Source: Allobosea sp. WAO (GTDB taxonomy: Bacteria > Pseudomonadota > Alphaproteobacteria > Rhizobiales > Beijerinckiaceae). Taken from it: a DNA stretch of 64,000 nt. A model generated the notes under the pieces. That model ran no database searches and had not been told where the DNA came from. It saw only the letters and a program-made list of their open reading frames with translations. The translations under genes were made by a program, and so were the position numbers. Positions within the stretch are counted from its first letter, which is position 1. Each line of letters opens with the position of its first letter. The DNA is taken from positions 62,001-126,000 of the forward strand of contig NZ_JXTJ01000002.1 in NCBI RefSeq assembly GCF_001509835.1, given 5' to 3'. Of the stretch, positions 34,186 through 42,332 are shown piece by piece.

Positions 34186-34620
34186 ATGAACTTCTGGGAC
34201 CTGTTCGGTGAGCCTCTTGCAACGACGAGCTCCGGCGCGAAACTTTATATGCTTTCTCATGAAGTAAATTCCAAATTTCCAGGCTCAGCCGCCTTGTCCG
34301 AGTTTGAAAACGGCCTGACTCTTGCCGAGGAAATGGACCGTCTCAAAGCTGACCTCTCCCGGCTGGAACGCGGATGGGCACCTAGTGCCGAGGATTTGGT
34401 CGACGCACCTATGCTCAAGGAATGGGGTATTCTGGATGCTGGAGAAGTGCTCCCGAGAATCGTCGGAGATATCGTCGGAGCATCAGCCATTGGCACCGCA
34501 TTTGCTGAGGGCCAGCAAATCGCAACTCTGCAAGTGCTGGCAATCGACAACGAATTAGGTTGGGCTCGTGACCGGCGTGGCTTTTATCGCCTGGACGAAG
34601 AACCAACGGGCGAAGCGTAG
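34186..34620 (+). CDS. Hypothetical protein, possibly DUF6634
   Basis: A 144-residue soluble protein; AGGAGA sits just before the ATG at 34186. After a short lead the body reads LTLAEEMDRLKADLSRLERG, APSAEDLVDAPMLKEWGI, and ends with DNELGWARDRRGFYRL. The D-L-x-x-A-P-L/M ... D-x-x-LGWAR-x-x-x-RFYRL layout recalls the DUF6634 family of alphaproteobacteria, from memory only. Function unknown. The decayed-looking frame on the opposite strand downstream is not supported. Confidence 0.75.
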   Translation: MNFWDLFGEPLATTSSGAKLYMLSHEVNSKFPGSAALSEFENGLTLAEEMDRLKADLSRLERGWAPSAEDLVDAPMLKEWGILDAGEVLPRIVGDIVGASAIGTAFAEGQQIATLQVLAIDNELGWARDRRGFYRLDEEPTGEA

Positions 34621-34874
34621 GGCGGACAAGAGCCTCGGGAAAGCCCATGTGGAACGTATGGGAGGACCGCTGAGGTCGATCAACCAGGTCGGGGCAGAAG
34701 CCCGCGCTGGCCGCATGCCGCGTGACCCCGCACGCAACGAAACGAACTCAGCGCGCGTCAGTGGCTCCGCCCAGCTGCGCGCCAGCTCGACCGGCCAGGT
34801 GTCGAGAACAACGACCAGCGCGCCGGCCGGGAGCGTGGCGCCGTTAAATTGGAAGCGTCGCTCCTGGCGCCTAA

Positions 34875-35165
34875 CTAGACTTTTGGCAATCTCGGGGGGA
34901 ACTTACTCAAGTCGACTATTTTGATGGTTGCGCTCGACGCGTGCGACGGGACGTCAGCACTCAAATCGGCTCGGTCCGAATGATGTTTTTCTGCAGCGAC
35001 CCCCTCGCGATCGTTGGGGTCGTATGGCGCGTGAGGGCCAGTCTCGTGGAGCGACCGTGGATTAGGGCCGGCGCGGTTTTCACTCTGCGTGCCCGGCTGA
35101 CTACCGCGTTGCGGAGTCGCATAAGCGGCTGGGGCGTCTGTGTTTCGATCAGGTTTGTCGGCCAT
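34875..35165 (-). CDS. Disordered stress-associated hypothetical protein
   Basis: A 96-residue very polar protein, rich in Pro, Asn, Ser and Asp (ADKPDRNTDAPAAYATPQRG, then NPRSLHETGPHAPYDPNDRE), with a short structured end (TIKIVDLSKFPPRLPKV). AAGGAG lies 8 nt before the ATG at 35165 and a perfect sigma-EcfG-type promoter is 23 nt further up. It probably belongs to the disordered desiccation- and salt-response class, but no family is recognised. Confidence 0.8.
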   Translation of the reverse strand: MADKPDRNTDAPAAYATPQRGSQPGTQSENRAGPNPRSLHETGPHAPYDPNDREGVAAEKHHSDRADLSADVPSHASSATIKIVDLSKFPPRLPKV

Positions 35166-35187
35166 CGTTCGAACTCCTTCGAGCGAT

Positions 35188-35213
35188 AACGACCGCCCCT
35201 GGGGCGAGGTTCC
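35188..35213 (-). promoter_or_regulatory. Perfect sigma-EcfG-type promoter
   Basis: Minus strand GGAAC (35213-35209), 17 bp, CGTT (35191-35188), before the disordered protein at 35165. Confidence 0.85.
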
Positions 35214-35311
35214 GGATAGTCTGCCAACCAAGAGAGCGGCCATCCGCGGGGCTCGCGCGGATCCGACACGCCTCGGAGAAGCGCAAACCGGCGATTTGGT
35301 AACTTCCAAAG

Positions 35312-35530
35312 CTAATGCGCTCGACCAAGAAAACGCATGAACTCGGCTGGGATCTCAACAAAGGCCTCAGCATCCTGCCGGATATCGAAATCCGCGATCG
35401 CTTCGGTTAGCAGATCGAACTCGCGCTCATCATCGGAGGCTTTGGCTGACGAAAGAAGCTCCGCGGCCCGAAGCACAGCCGTCTTGCGCTCTTGATAAGT
35501 CGTGATCGTGACGGCGTCGACGTTAGGCAT
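35312..35530 (-). CDS. Small helical protein, ERKTAV family
   Basis: A 72-residue protein; the ATG at 35530 has GAGGTG upstream. Its ITTYQERKTAVLRAAELL, DDEREFDLLTEAIADFD and PAEFMRFLGRAH segments match the 28534 protein almost residue for residue and the 2335 protein at the ERKTAV core. Both close copies are on the minus strand, about 6.8 kb apart. The fold is probably a helical hairpin with a short amphipathic end. Function unknown. Confidence 0.76.
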   Translation of the reverse strand: MPNVDAVTITTYQERKTAVLRAAELLSSAKASDDEREFDLLTEAIADFDIRQDAEAFVEIPAEFMRFLGRAH

Positions 35531-35705
35531 GACACACCTCATCGCTACGCAACCCACAAGAGCACGCTACCGACCAATGATTGCCGTGACGAACCGTTTT
35601 GTTCGGCCGCTTCGGGACGGCGAGAAGCTCGTCGCTCCGGCAGCCGGGACCCGGTCTAAATCGCTAGCTGCCACCCTGGAGCAAGTCGATGGATCGGCCG
35701 GCGCG

Positions 35706-35730
35706 GGAACGCAGAAGAGTGCCTCGCGTT
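35706..35730 (+). promoter_or_regulatory. Perfect sigma-EcfG-type promoter
   Basis: GGAAC (35706-35710), 16 bp, CGTT (35727-35730), 35 nt before the GTG at 35766. Confidence 0.86.
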
Positions 35731-35765
35731 GCCACCTCTAGGATCGAAGAACCAGGGAGGACGAC

Positions 35766-35951
35766 GTGACCGAAAAGAACAGTCCCGCGGTGAAAAGCCT
35801 CGAGCAGGAACAGAAGGCCCAGCGCAAGGAAGAGCGCGAAATGACGGCCGACCAAAAGCTGGAAAAGGCTTTGAAGGACACCTTTCCGGCGAGTGACCCG
35901 GTTGCCGAACAGGTACCCGTCACTCCAGGCGGCGCAGAGGATAAGCGATGA
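35766..35951 (+). CDS. Small charged stress protein
   Basis: A 61-residue protein starting with GTG at 35766 behind a strong GGGAGG. It is a charged helix (VKSLEQEQKAQRKEEREMTA) followed by DTFPASDPVAEQVPVTPGG, a D-T-F-P-A-S-D-P motif I have seen at the end of several small alphaproteobacterial stress proteins. It is directly behind a perfect stress promoter and overlaps the next gene by 4 nt. Function unknown. Confidence 0.78.
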   Translation: MTEKNSPAVKSLEQEQKAQRKEEREMTADQKLEKALKDTFPASDPVAEQVPVTPGGAEDKR

Positions 35952-36223
35952 TCAAAGCTTCATTCTCTAGCCTAGCGGGCGCGTGGATCGCGCACGATGT
36001 TGCTCAAGGTGAGATCCCCGAAAGCGTGGCCGTGCCCTTGACGTTGCTCGCATCTCGTCTGCCGACACCCGTTCTCGTTGCCGGTACGATCGCCTATGGG
36101 CTTTATCGCTTGAATATCGAGACGCGAGCCAGACGAGCGAAGGACGTCACACCCAGTCGGCCGTCGAAGTCGGCCGCGACGCCGACATCCTCGCATGCCC
36201 GTAGGAAGAAGCGTCCGACATGA
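35948..36223 (+). CDS. Small membrane-associated hypothetical protein
   Basis: A 91-residue protein that overlaps the preceding gene by ATGA. Weakly hydrophobic segments (SFSSLAGAWIAHDVAQG, then PTPVLVAGTIAYGLYRLN) are followed by a very basic tail (ARRAKDVTPSRPSK and ARRKKRPT). One membrane span near residues 40-58 is likely. It shares the stress promoter at 35706. Function unknown. Confidence 0.7.
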   Translation: MIKASFSSLAGAWIAHDVAQGEIPESVAVPLTLLASRLPTPVLVAGTIAYGLYRLNIETRARRAKDVTPSRPSKSAATPTSSHARRKKRPT

Positions 36224-36326
36224 TCGGACCAACGTTTCTTTCGAGAGAAGCAGCGGTCGGAGCCTGTGATTGGCGGCGACGATGATATTCGCACAGCCAT
36301 AACAACTTCCTCGATCCGGTACTGAT

Positions 36327-36351
36327 GGAACGCTGGTCGTCGGTCGCCGTT
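36327..36351 (+). promoter_or_regulatory. Perfect sigma-EcfG-type promoter
   Basis: GGAAC (36327-36331), 16 bp, CGTT (36348-36351), 30 nt before the transglutaminase-like gene. Confidence 0.87.
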
Positions 36352-36380
36352 GATGGCGCAACACGATCCGAGGCAACAGA

Positions 36381-37157
36381 ATGCAAATTCGAACGACTAC
36401 GACCCTAGTTTACGGCTTTGCCTTTCCAACCCAGGTGATCGGCAAGATCGAGGCAGCCCTGTCCTCTGATCAGACAGTGCTCTCCGAAGCACTCTCGGCG
36501 ATCCCCTCGACAGAACTCGCACGCGATACCGGCCCCGACGGCGAGCGGAGCTTCCGGGCCTGTCTGTCCGGGGAAGTGACAATTTCGTACGAGGCCGTGG
36601 TCGACAACGGCACGCGCGCCCTCCTACCCTCGGCCGCCCGGCAGCACCTCTGGAGCGAACTTCCAGCCGACGTTCTGCCCTATCTGCTTCCAAGCCGCTT
36701 TTGCCCCAGCGACCAGTTCCAGCGCTTCGCATTGCGAGAGTTCGGTCAGGCGGAGGACGGGGTCGCTCGAGTCATGTCCATCATGGAATGGATTAATCGG
36801 CACGTAGATTATGTGTCCGGCGTCAGTACCGCCGAGACCGACGCCGCGCACACATTCACGGTCCGCGCCGGCGTATGCAGAGATTTCACCCACCTAGGCA
36901 TTACGCTTTGCCGGGCGCTGTCCATTCCATCACGAGCGGTCAGTGCCTACGCAGTCGACCTGCAGCCACCTGACTTTCACGCGGTCATGGAGGTCTTTCT
37001 GAATAATCGATGGTGGCTCGTCGATCCGACCAGGCTCGCTCCGATCGAGGGGCTGGCCCGTATCGTACACGGGCGCGATGCCGCGGACCTTGCATTCCTG
37101 ACGACCGACAAGCCCTGCCAACTGATACGCCAGAACATCCTGGCTGAAGCGATCTGA
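36381..37157 (+). CDS. Transglutaminase-like cysteine protease-fold protein
   Basis: A 258-residue protein with an N-terminal beta-rich domain and a transglutaminase-like core: the catalytic Cys in FTVRAGVCRDFTHLGITLCR, His in PPDFHAVMEVFLNN and Asp in WWLVDPTRLAPIEG. Bacterial members of this type act as peptidases or crosslinking enzymes; substrate unknown. The perfect stress promoter 30 nt upstream leaves room for only a short leader, supporting the start at 36381. Confidence 0.9.
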   Translation: MQIRTTTTLVYGFAFPTQVIGKIEAALSSDQTVLSEALSAIPSTELARDTGPDGERSFRACLSGEVTISYEAVVDNGTRALLPSAARQHLWSELPADVLPYLLPSRFCPSDQFQRFALREFGQAEDGVARVMSIMEWINRHVDYVSGVSTAETDAAHTFTVRAGVCRDFTHLGITLCRALSIPSRAVSAYAVDLQPPDFHAVMEVFLNNRWWLVDPTRLAPIEGLARIVHGRDAADLAFLTTDKPCQLIRQNILAEAI

Positions 37158-37449
37158 AGACAGTTAGGCGATGCGCCCCAAAATTCGGATAGGCAAGAGC
37201 TCGGAAATGGCGACGCATCGAGTCAATCAGCCTGCCACTTACGACATGACGTGACCGGCTCATCGCTCCCCGGCGAGCTGGCGGTGGATCGCCAACGACA
37301 AGGCACGCCACCAACTGCTTCACTCGCCGTTCAATTCGCGCCGATACCGGTACTGACGACGACCACCACAAACCTCCCTACGTAGCGGAGCAGCGTGGCA
37401 GCTGAGATCAGCTTCGCTAATTGGCAGCAACAACCGAGTCGCAGCGGCC

Positions 37450-37992
37450 CTACTGCTGCGTTCGTCTCAGTAGGCTGACGTCGTAACCGAGCGAAGCAGC
37501 TTGCTTCACTAACGTCGCGTATTGGCGGTCGCTAACCCTCGAAGAGCGGGTGAGTAGCCAAAGATTGCGCCCGGACGGCTCGCCGACAATCGACCACGAG
37601 TAATCGTCCGCACGATCCAGAACCCAATAGTCCCCCTCAAAGGGCCAGACGAACGTCACTTTGAGCTTCGAGCCATTGGAGCCCTCGACCATTTTCGCCG
37701 TAGCCTCGGCTGATCGGCTCACGCTGTTCACAGCGCCCTGCCGACAGGTGTTGACGACCCGCACGTTACCGTCGCGCTTCAGCGTGTACTCGGCGGTGAC
37801 GCCCTCGCAATCCTTCTGGAAACTCGCCTCATACCGGGCCTGCTCAAACCACTTACCGAGATAGCGGTTGAGTTCGACCGATTTTTTGGGCTGTGGGACG
37901 TTTGCATTACCAACGGGGTACACCTCCGCAGGGTTGCAGCCGGCCAAGGCGAGCACCGCACCTGCGAAAAGAAGGCGAGGAAGAAAGCGCAT
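37450..37992 (-). CDS. blc: Outer-membrane-type lipocalin (Blc-like)
   Basis: A 180-residue lipocalin with a lipoprotein signal (MRFLPRLLFAGAVLALAGC, lipobox LAGC). The first lipocalin motif NRYLGKWFEQARYEASFQKD and later VTFVWPFEGDYWVLDRADDY and WLLTRSSRVSD are those of bacterial Blc, which binds lysophospholipids and fatty acids and helps membrane maintenance under stress. GGAG precedes the ATG at 37992, and a perfect stress promoter lies 29 nt further upstream. Confidence 0.94.
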   Translation of the reverse strand: MRFLPRLLFAGAVLALAGCNPAEVYPVGNANVPQPKKSVELNRYLGKWFEQARYEASFQKDCEGVTAEYTLKRDGNVRVVNTCRQGAVNSVSRSAEATAKMVEGSNGSKLKVTFVWPFEGDYWVLDRADDYSWSIVGEPSGRNLWLLTRSSRVSDRQYATLVKQAASLGYDVSLLRRTQQ

Positions 37993-38020
37993 TGTGTTCT
38001 CCAGCGGCGAGCCCTGGCGA

Positions 38021-38045
38021 AACGCTGGTTGCGTGTCGTGGTTCC
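38021..38045 (-). promoter_or_regulatory. Perfect sigma-EcfG-type promoter for lipocalin
   Basis: Minus strand GGAAC (38045-38041), 16 bp, CGTT (38024-38021). Confidence 0.87.
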
Positions 38046-38183
38046 AGAGCGTGCGACCGCCGTACAGCCGGAGCGCGGCGACACGGCCTCTAGGCAATGA
38101 AATCTCGTGTCGAATTCACGGCGCTCGGACGCAACATCGGACCCGTTCGCGAATTGGTGTCATGAACCCCTTGAAAGCGTCTC

Positions 38184-38534
38184 ATGTCCCAATTGGTTAT
38201 CCTGGTCGTCGAGGATGAGGCTCTTATCAGACTCGATGCTGTCGACACCCTGATGGAAGCAGGTCATCTGGTGCTGGAGGCTGCGAACGCGGACGAGGCC
38301 ATTACGCTGTTGGAGAGCCGGATGGATATCGATGTCGTCTTCACCGATATCGAGATGCCGGGCTCAATGGACGGGATGAAGTTGGCTAGGGCCGTGCGCG
38401 ACCGCTGGCCACCCGTAATGATTGTGGTGGCGAGTGGAAGAGTCGTGCCTGGCGCCGGTGAGCTCCCGGACAATGTGCCTTTCCTTCCAAAGCCCTACTC
38501 GCCGGCTGCCATGCTGAAGGCCGTCGCGGGCTAG
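38184..38534 (+). CDS. Single-domain response regulator
   Basis: A 116-residue receiver without output domain: acidic pocket VVEDEALIRLDAVD, phospho-acceptor Asp in VVFTDIEMPGSMDG, and Lys in FLPKPYSP. Its last four bases overlap, tail to tail, the end of the LOV-HWE kinase gene. This recalls the Caulobacter LovK-LovR pair, where a lone receiver dampens a LOV kinase, and a similar phosphate-sink role is plausible but inferred only from position. Confidence 0.93.
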   Translation: MSQLVILVVEDEALIRLDAVDTLMEAGHLVLEAANADEAITLLESRMDIDVVFTDIEMPGSMDGMKLARAVRDRWPPVMIVVASGRVVPGAGELPDNVPFLPKPYSPAAMLKAVAG

Positions 38535-40060
38535 TCGATCGAAGCGCTGATGTTACGCCGAAACATCTCCTCGTCGTCCGGCTTCCCGCTGATCTTGTCC
38601 TGATCGGGCAGTGGTGCGGTGATTGTGAAAACAACACCTGAGGGCAGGTACTGGATCTCGCCGAGACCGCCGAGTTCGGCGGCCAGCACCTTCTCGATCA
38701 GGCGTGTGCCAAACCCTCGTCGATTGGGCGTGCCAGCAACTGGTGGCCCCCCGACCTCCTTCCAATGGAACTCGATCATCTCGTCAGAGCCATGTCGCGT
38801 CACGTGCCAATCGACCACCACGTGACCGCCCGGCACCGACAGCGCTCCGTACTTGACCGCGTTGGTGCATAGCTCGTGCAGGGCAAGTACCATCGACATG
38901 GCTGCGCGTGGTCCAAAGCTGACATTCGGCCCGCCGACGCGGAAACGGTCTGAGCCAGGGATGTCGAACGACCCAATCGCGCTTGCAACAATCTCGGCGA
39001 TTGTGGCGCTCTGCCAGTCCTCGCGGGTAAGTAGGTCGTGCGCCTTCGCCAGCGACTGCATGCGGGCGGTCAGAACCTCGGACGCCTCCTCAAGTGAAGA
39101 CGAGTTGCGCATGGTCTGGGTGGCGATGGCCTGGATTGTTGCCATCGAGTTCTTGACCCGGTGCTTCAGTTCTGCGGTGAGCAGAATGCGCTGCTCCTCG
39201 TTGCGCTTGTTCTCCGTCATGTCGAGGGTTACGCCGGACATGCTGATGGGGCGCCCGTTGGCATCGTAGTACGGCCGGCCTCGGGCCATGATCCAGCGTG
39301 ACTCGCCGGCGGGCGTCGTAATCCGGTACTCGTGCTCGTAGTCGGTGCGGCCCTCGATTGCTTCCGTTACGGATAGGCGCATCCTGGCGCGTTCGTCGGG
39401 AACGATCTGCTCCATCAGGTCGTCGTAGGTGAAGGGGGCTCCAGCGTCCCTGCCGAAATTGCGTCGACAGCTTTCAGAGGTTGTCAGTCGCATGTCCGTC
39501 AAGTCGAGCGTCCAGGCGCCCACTTTGGCGGCCTGCATTGTGAAGCGCAGGCGCTCCTCCGATTGCCGCAGCTCGCGCGTGCGGCGCTCGACCTCCATCT
39601 CCAGCTTGGCATGCTCTTGCTGCAGACGGACAAGCCGATCCTTCTCCAAGGTCACGTCGAACTGAGAGGCGAAGAAATAGGTAAGATGGCCGTCTTCGTC
39701 GAACACTGGAGAGATCAGCACGCGGTTGTAAAATCGCGACCCGTCCTTGCGGTGATTGATCAGATCCAATTCGATCTGAGCTCGCCGGGCGATAGCATCC
39801 CGTAGTCTGGCCACGTCGGCAAGATCGGTCTCAGGCCCCTGGAGGAAACGGCAGTTGCGCCCGATCACCTCTTGGCGGCTATAGCCCGTCAGCCGCAAGA
39901 AGGCGTCATTGGCGAAGACGATCGGATTGTCGGGTAGGTTGGGGTCGGTAATCAGCATCGGCATCCGGGTCGCGCGGACCGCGGATGCGAACGGGTCGGA
40001 CGACTTGTCGACCATAGAAATTTCAGCGTCGATACGGTCGTGCTCGGACTCGGCGCTCAT
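38531..40060 (-). CDS. Blue-light LOV-PAS-HWE histidine kinase
   Basis: A 509-residue kinase from the ATG at 40060 (the frame opens with TTG at 40078). The LOV domain (about 20-130) carries the flavin-adduct Cys in VIGRNCRFLQGPETD and ends with YFFASQFDVT; a coiled coil and a second PAS domain (about 160-290) follow, then the HWE core with H-box ELKHRVKNSMATIQ, N-box HELCTNAVKYGAL and the WKE signature. It should sense blue light, as in Brucella and Caulobacter, and likely feeds the general stress pathway. Confidence 0.95.
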   Translation of the reverse strand: MSAESEHDRIDAEISMVDKSSDPFASAVRATRMPMLITDPNLPDNPIVFANDAFLRLTGYSRQEVIGRNCRFLQGPETDLADVARLRDAIARRAQIELDLINHRKDGSRFYNRVLISPVFDEDGHLTYFFASQFDVTLEKDRLVRLQQEHAKLEMEVERRTRELRQSEERLRFTMQAAKVGAWTLDLTDMRLTTSESCRRNFGRDAGAPFTYDDLMEQIVPDERARMRLSVTEAIEGRTDYEHEYRITTPAGESRWIMARGRPYYDANGRPISMSGVTLDMTENKRNEEQRILLTAELKHRVKNSMATIQAIATQTMRNSSSLEEASEVLTARMQSLAKAHDLLTREDWQSATIAEIVASAIGSFDIPGSDRFRVGGPNVSFGPRAAMSMVLALHELCTNAVKYGALSVPGGHVVVDWHVTRHGSDEMIEFHWKEVGGPPVAGTPNRRGFGTRLIEKVLAAELGGLGEIQYLPSGVVFTITAPLPDQDKISGKPDDEEMFRRNISASID

Positions 40061-40197
40061 ACTAGAAGGCGCTCCCAAAGCCTCATACCTAGGCGACCTC
40101 GCGCGCTCGCTCTATGTCTTTTGACGTAGGGCATTTTCGATCGCCCGTGAATGTTAAGATGTCGAAGAAGTAGCCCGGCATGCCAGTTGGCTTGCGA

Positions 40198-40281
40198 TCA
40201 AATGGGCCAGCGCTTCGATGCGAACCACGAGATGGCTGCAACGGCCAGCATGCCCACCGTGACGAACAGTGCATCATCCAT
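40198..40281 (-). CDS. 27-residue single-span membrane protein
   Basis: The minus frame from the ATG at 40281 encodes 27 residues: MDDALFVTVGMLAVAAISWF, then ASKRWPI and stop. A strong GGGAGG lies 5 nt before the start, better than for the other tiny genes here. One hydrophobic helix ends in Trp-Phe and a basic tail. No promoter match of the stress type was found at a proper distance. It lies between the LOV kinase and the PRC-barrel gene, unrelated to both in frame. Function unknown. Confidence 0.65.
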   Translation of the reverse strand: MDDALFVTVGMLAVAAISWFASKRWPI

Positions 40282-40361
40282 TCCATCCTCCCGATAACGG
40301 AGGCCGAAGCGGGAGCGTCAAAGGTTCCGCGGTGGGGGGCAACAACTATGGACTTAACGAA

Positions 40362-40387
40362 GCCCCGCCAACCGGAGTCAGCGGGGC
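40362..40387 (-). terminator. Hairpin terminator after PRC-barrel gene
   Basis: Seven-bp arms GCCCCGC (40362-40368) and GCGGGGC (40381-40387) downstream of the minus-strand stop at 40411, followed by TTCGTT. Confidence 0.5.
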
Positions 40388-40410
40388 CATACCTGGCGAT
40401 GAGCCGAGCA

Positions 40411-40806
40411 CTATTTGGCGAAGCGGCCTTCGTATTTGAACTGGGGCGCAGCCTTCAGCTGATCCTTCGTCGCGTTAATCCGGGCGTTCCACTTTTTGTC
40501 CGCCTCGTTCCACGTGATGGCGATGGAATTCGGGCTGACCGCGACATAGTGGGTTCCCATTCCGAGGAAACCGCCGACGGAAAGAATGTAGGACGCGAGC
40601 GTGTTGCCGACGACAACGAGATCCTCGATCTCGCCTACGGTTTCGTCGCCTGCATTCTTGACGTTCAGGCCCTTGAGACTGCTCCCAAGCGCTGAGGCCT
40701 GATTGACCTCGGTGAACATGGGCGGTTGAGCCAATGTCGGCGCCGACTGCGCAAAAGCGGCGCTCGTCAGCAGGGACAGGCCAAGGGTTGCGACAGTCAT
40801 GCGCAT
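40411..40806 (-). CDS. Exported PRC-barrel protein
   Basis: A 131-residue protein with a signal peptide (MRMTVATLGLSLLTSAAFA). The mature part is one PRC-barrel domain: ASALGSSLKGLNVKNAGDET, VGEIEDLVVVGNTLASYILS, and the end WNARINATKDQLKAAPQFKY, typical of the rhizobial periplasmic type. GAGG precedes the ATG at 40806. A hairpin terminator follows the stop. No stress promoter was found upstream. Confidence 0.88.
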   Translation of the reverse strand: MRMTVATLGLSLLTSAAFAQSAPTLAQPPMFTEVNQASALGSSLKGLNVKNAGDETVGEIEDLVVVGNTLASYILSVGGFLGMGTHYVAVSPNSIAITWNEADKKWNARINATKDQLKAAPQFKYEGRFAK

Positions 40807-40968
40807 GGGAAACCTCGAAAGTTCGATTTACACCCAGGAGCGCTGGGCGGGCCAATTGATCTGGCGGTGATCAATCCAGTCCGAGCCCAATTGTTCCTCG
40901 ACTTGCGGATCAAGTGCGTCGGCACCGCCCCACCGTACGGTCCGCGGTCGGGGCGCGAATAGCTTCCC

Positions 40969-41124
40969 GAGGGCCAGGCCAAGAGCCGCCTGGAGGCCAA
41001 TGGTTATGGCGCTATTAGCGAGATCAAGAAGGACGACAACGGCGTCTGGAAGGGCACGGCCACGCATGGCGGTCAGCCCGTCACCGTGAGCGTGGATTAT
41101 CGCAGCAACATCACCCGTCACTGA
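40969..41124 (+). pseudogene. Truncated PepSY-like gene, second copy
   Basis: Fifty-one codons, starting GQAKSRLEANGYGAISEIKK and continuing to VSVDYRSNITRH, are nearly identical to the C-terminal half of the protein at 29457-29753, also at DNA level. The signal peptide and linker are missing; an in-frame TAG precedes the match closely, so no start is available. It lies on the plus strand, followed by the degraded second copy of the glycine-zipper gene, keeping the order of the original operon. Confidence 0.85.
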
Positions 41125-41145
41125 GCAAGGTTCGCGAGAGGAGAT

Positions 41146-41677
41146 TTGAACTGCCCCCTCACAATCACCCGATCGTATGAGGATTACGCCACTGCGGCCG
41201 CCGTCGTCGAGCAACTGGGAAATGCTGGCTTCTCGGACAGTGACATTTTGCGTGATCGGACGCCGCGAAGATCACAGGGACAGCAATGCCGGGGAAGGTG
41301 CAGGCATCGGCGCCGGTGTGGGCGGAGCCGCCGGGCTTCTCGCGGGCCTGGGCATGATTGCCATTCCCGGCATCGGACCCGTAGTGGCGGCAGGATGGCT
41401 CGCGGCAACAGCCGCCGGGGCGGCCGCTGGAGGAATCATCGGTGCCATGACCAGTGCCGGCGTCAACGAGCGGGAGGCTCACGTCTACGCCAAGAGCGTG
41501 CGGCGTGGCGGATCCGTAGTTTCGCTTCGCACTTCCGAGGCGCGCGCGCCCGAAGCTGAGGCGATCATGGATCGCGCGACACCGATCGACGTGGCGACGC
41601 GCCGAGCCGACTATGAGCGCGAAGGTTGGACTCAGTTCGATGCCAACGCGACGCCCTATGTCCGGCTCGGCATCTGA
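41146..41677 (+). pseudogene. Frameshifted glycine-zipper stress gene, second copy
   Basis: The same domain order as at 28894-29433: TITRSYEDYATAAAVVEQLG and GFSDSDI in one frame, then after a one-base insertion near 41248 VIGRREDHRDSNAGEG, the Gly/Ala zipper and the ending DYEREGWTQFDANATPYV in another. The start codon region (TTGAACTGC instead of ATG) is also damaged, although GAGGAG remains. Broken at two points, it is a pseudogene, part of an inverted operon duplication. Confidence 0.85.
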
Positions 41678-41697
41678 CCGCGAATAGCGAATTGAAA

Positions 41698-41725
41698 GCC
41701 CTGCCCGGCTTCGGCCCGGCAGGGC
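41698..41725 (+). terminator. Hairpin before cupin gene
   Basis: Twelve-base arms with one mismatch around a TTCG loop; it ends the decayed glycine-zipper unit. Confidence 0.6.
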
Positions 41726-41744
41726 GCGAATGAAAGGCGAAGCG

Positions 41745-42257
41745 ATGTCGACGCCAACCATTCTGGCGCTGCATTTCGAAGAGCGGGGCAGCATCCCCAA
41801 CAATCAGCGCTTCCCAGCACTCGTCTATCGGGAGGCATTCGGGCGCAATATCTCTGATCTCGCGAGCTTGATGGAAGAGCGCTTCGATCAAAACGGCTGG
41901 CCGCCGGCTTGGCGTAACGGGATCTACGATTTCCACCATTATCACTCCAAAGGCCATGAGGTCCTCGGCATTGCCCATGGCTCGGCCGAGTTGATGATTG
42001 GCGGCGAAAGGGGACGAGAACTCCAAGTGTCGGTTGGTGACGTGATCCTGCTCCCTGCTGGCACAGGTCATCGACGGCTGACGGCCACCGCAGATTTGCT
42101 GGTTGTTGGCGCCTACCCGCCAGGCCAAAGCGGCGACATTCTGCGTGATGCGCCAACTGGAGAAATCCGAGCTGCTATCGGCAAGCTCGCGAGACCTTTG
42201 ATGGATCCGGTCTATGGGCGGGATGGTCCGATGCTCGAGCTGTGGGACGGACTTTGA
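41745..42257 (+). CDS. Cupin-fold protein
   Basis: A 170-residue protein with one cupin barrel: FHHYHSKGHEVLGIAHGSAE is motif 1 with the metal-binding His and Glu, and VGDVILLPAGTGHRRL is motif 2. AAGG precedes the ATG at 41745. The first 60 residues (LALHFEERGSIPNNQRFPAL) belong to a known lead of cupins that act on sugars or ring compounds; no substrate is assigned. The DJ-1 gene follows after 75 nt with its own promoter-like site. Confidence 0.88.
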   Translation: MSTPTILALHFEERGSIPNNQRFPALVYREAFGRNISDLASLMEERFDQNGWPPAWRNGIYDFHHYHSKGHEVLGIAHGSAELMIGGERGRELQVSVGDVILLPAGTGHRRLTATADLLVVGAYPPGQSGDILRDAPTGEIRAAIGKLARPLMDPVYGRDGPMLELWDGL

Positions 42258-42275
42258 TGGTTGGCGAGCTTTGTG

Positions 42276-42300
42276 GGAACGCTTCTTCGCTTCCTTGGTT
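42276..42300 (+). promoter_or_regulatory. Sigma-EcfG-like promoter, GGTT variant
   Basis: GGAAC (42276-42280), 16 bp, GGTT (42297-42300), 33 nt before the DJ-1/PfpI start. Confidence 0.55.
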
Positions 42301-42332
42301 GGTCTTCGAACCCAATCAGTGAGGAGCACACC

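Noticed and set aside
34555-34913. Minus-strand frame with LPAGALVVVLDTWPVELARS
   Set aside because: Looks partly like coding sequence, but has no start codon after the preceding stop and overlaps the disordered protein gene; at most a remnant.
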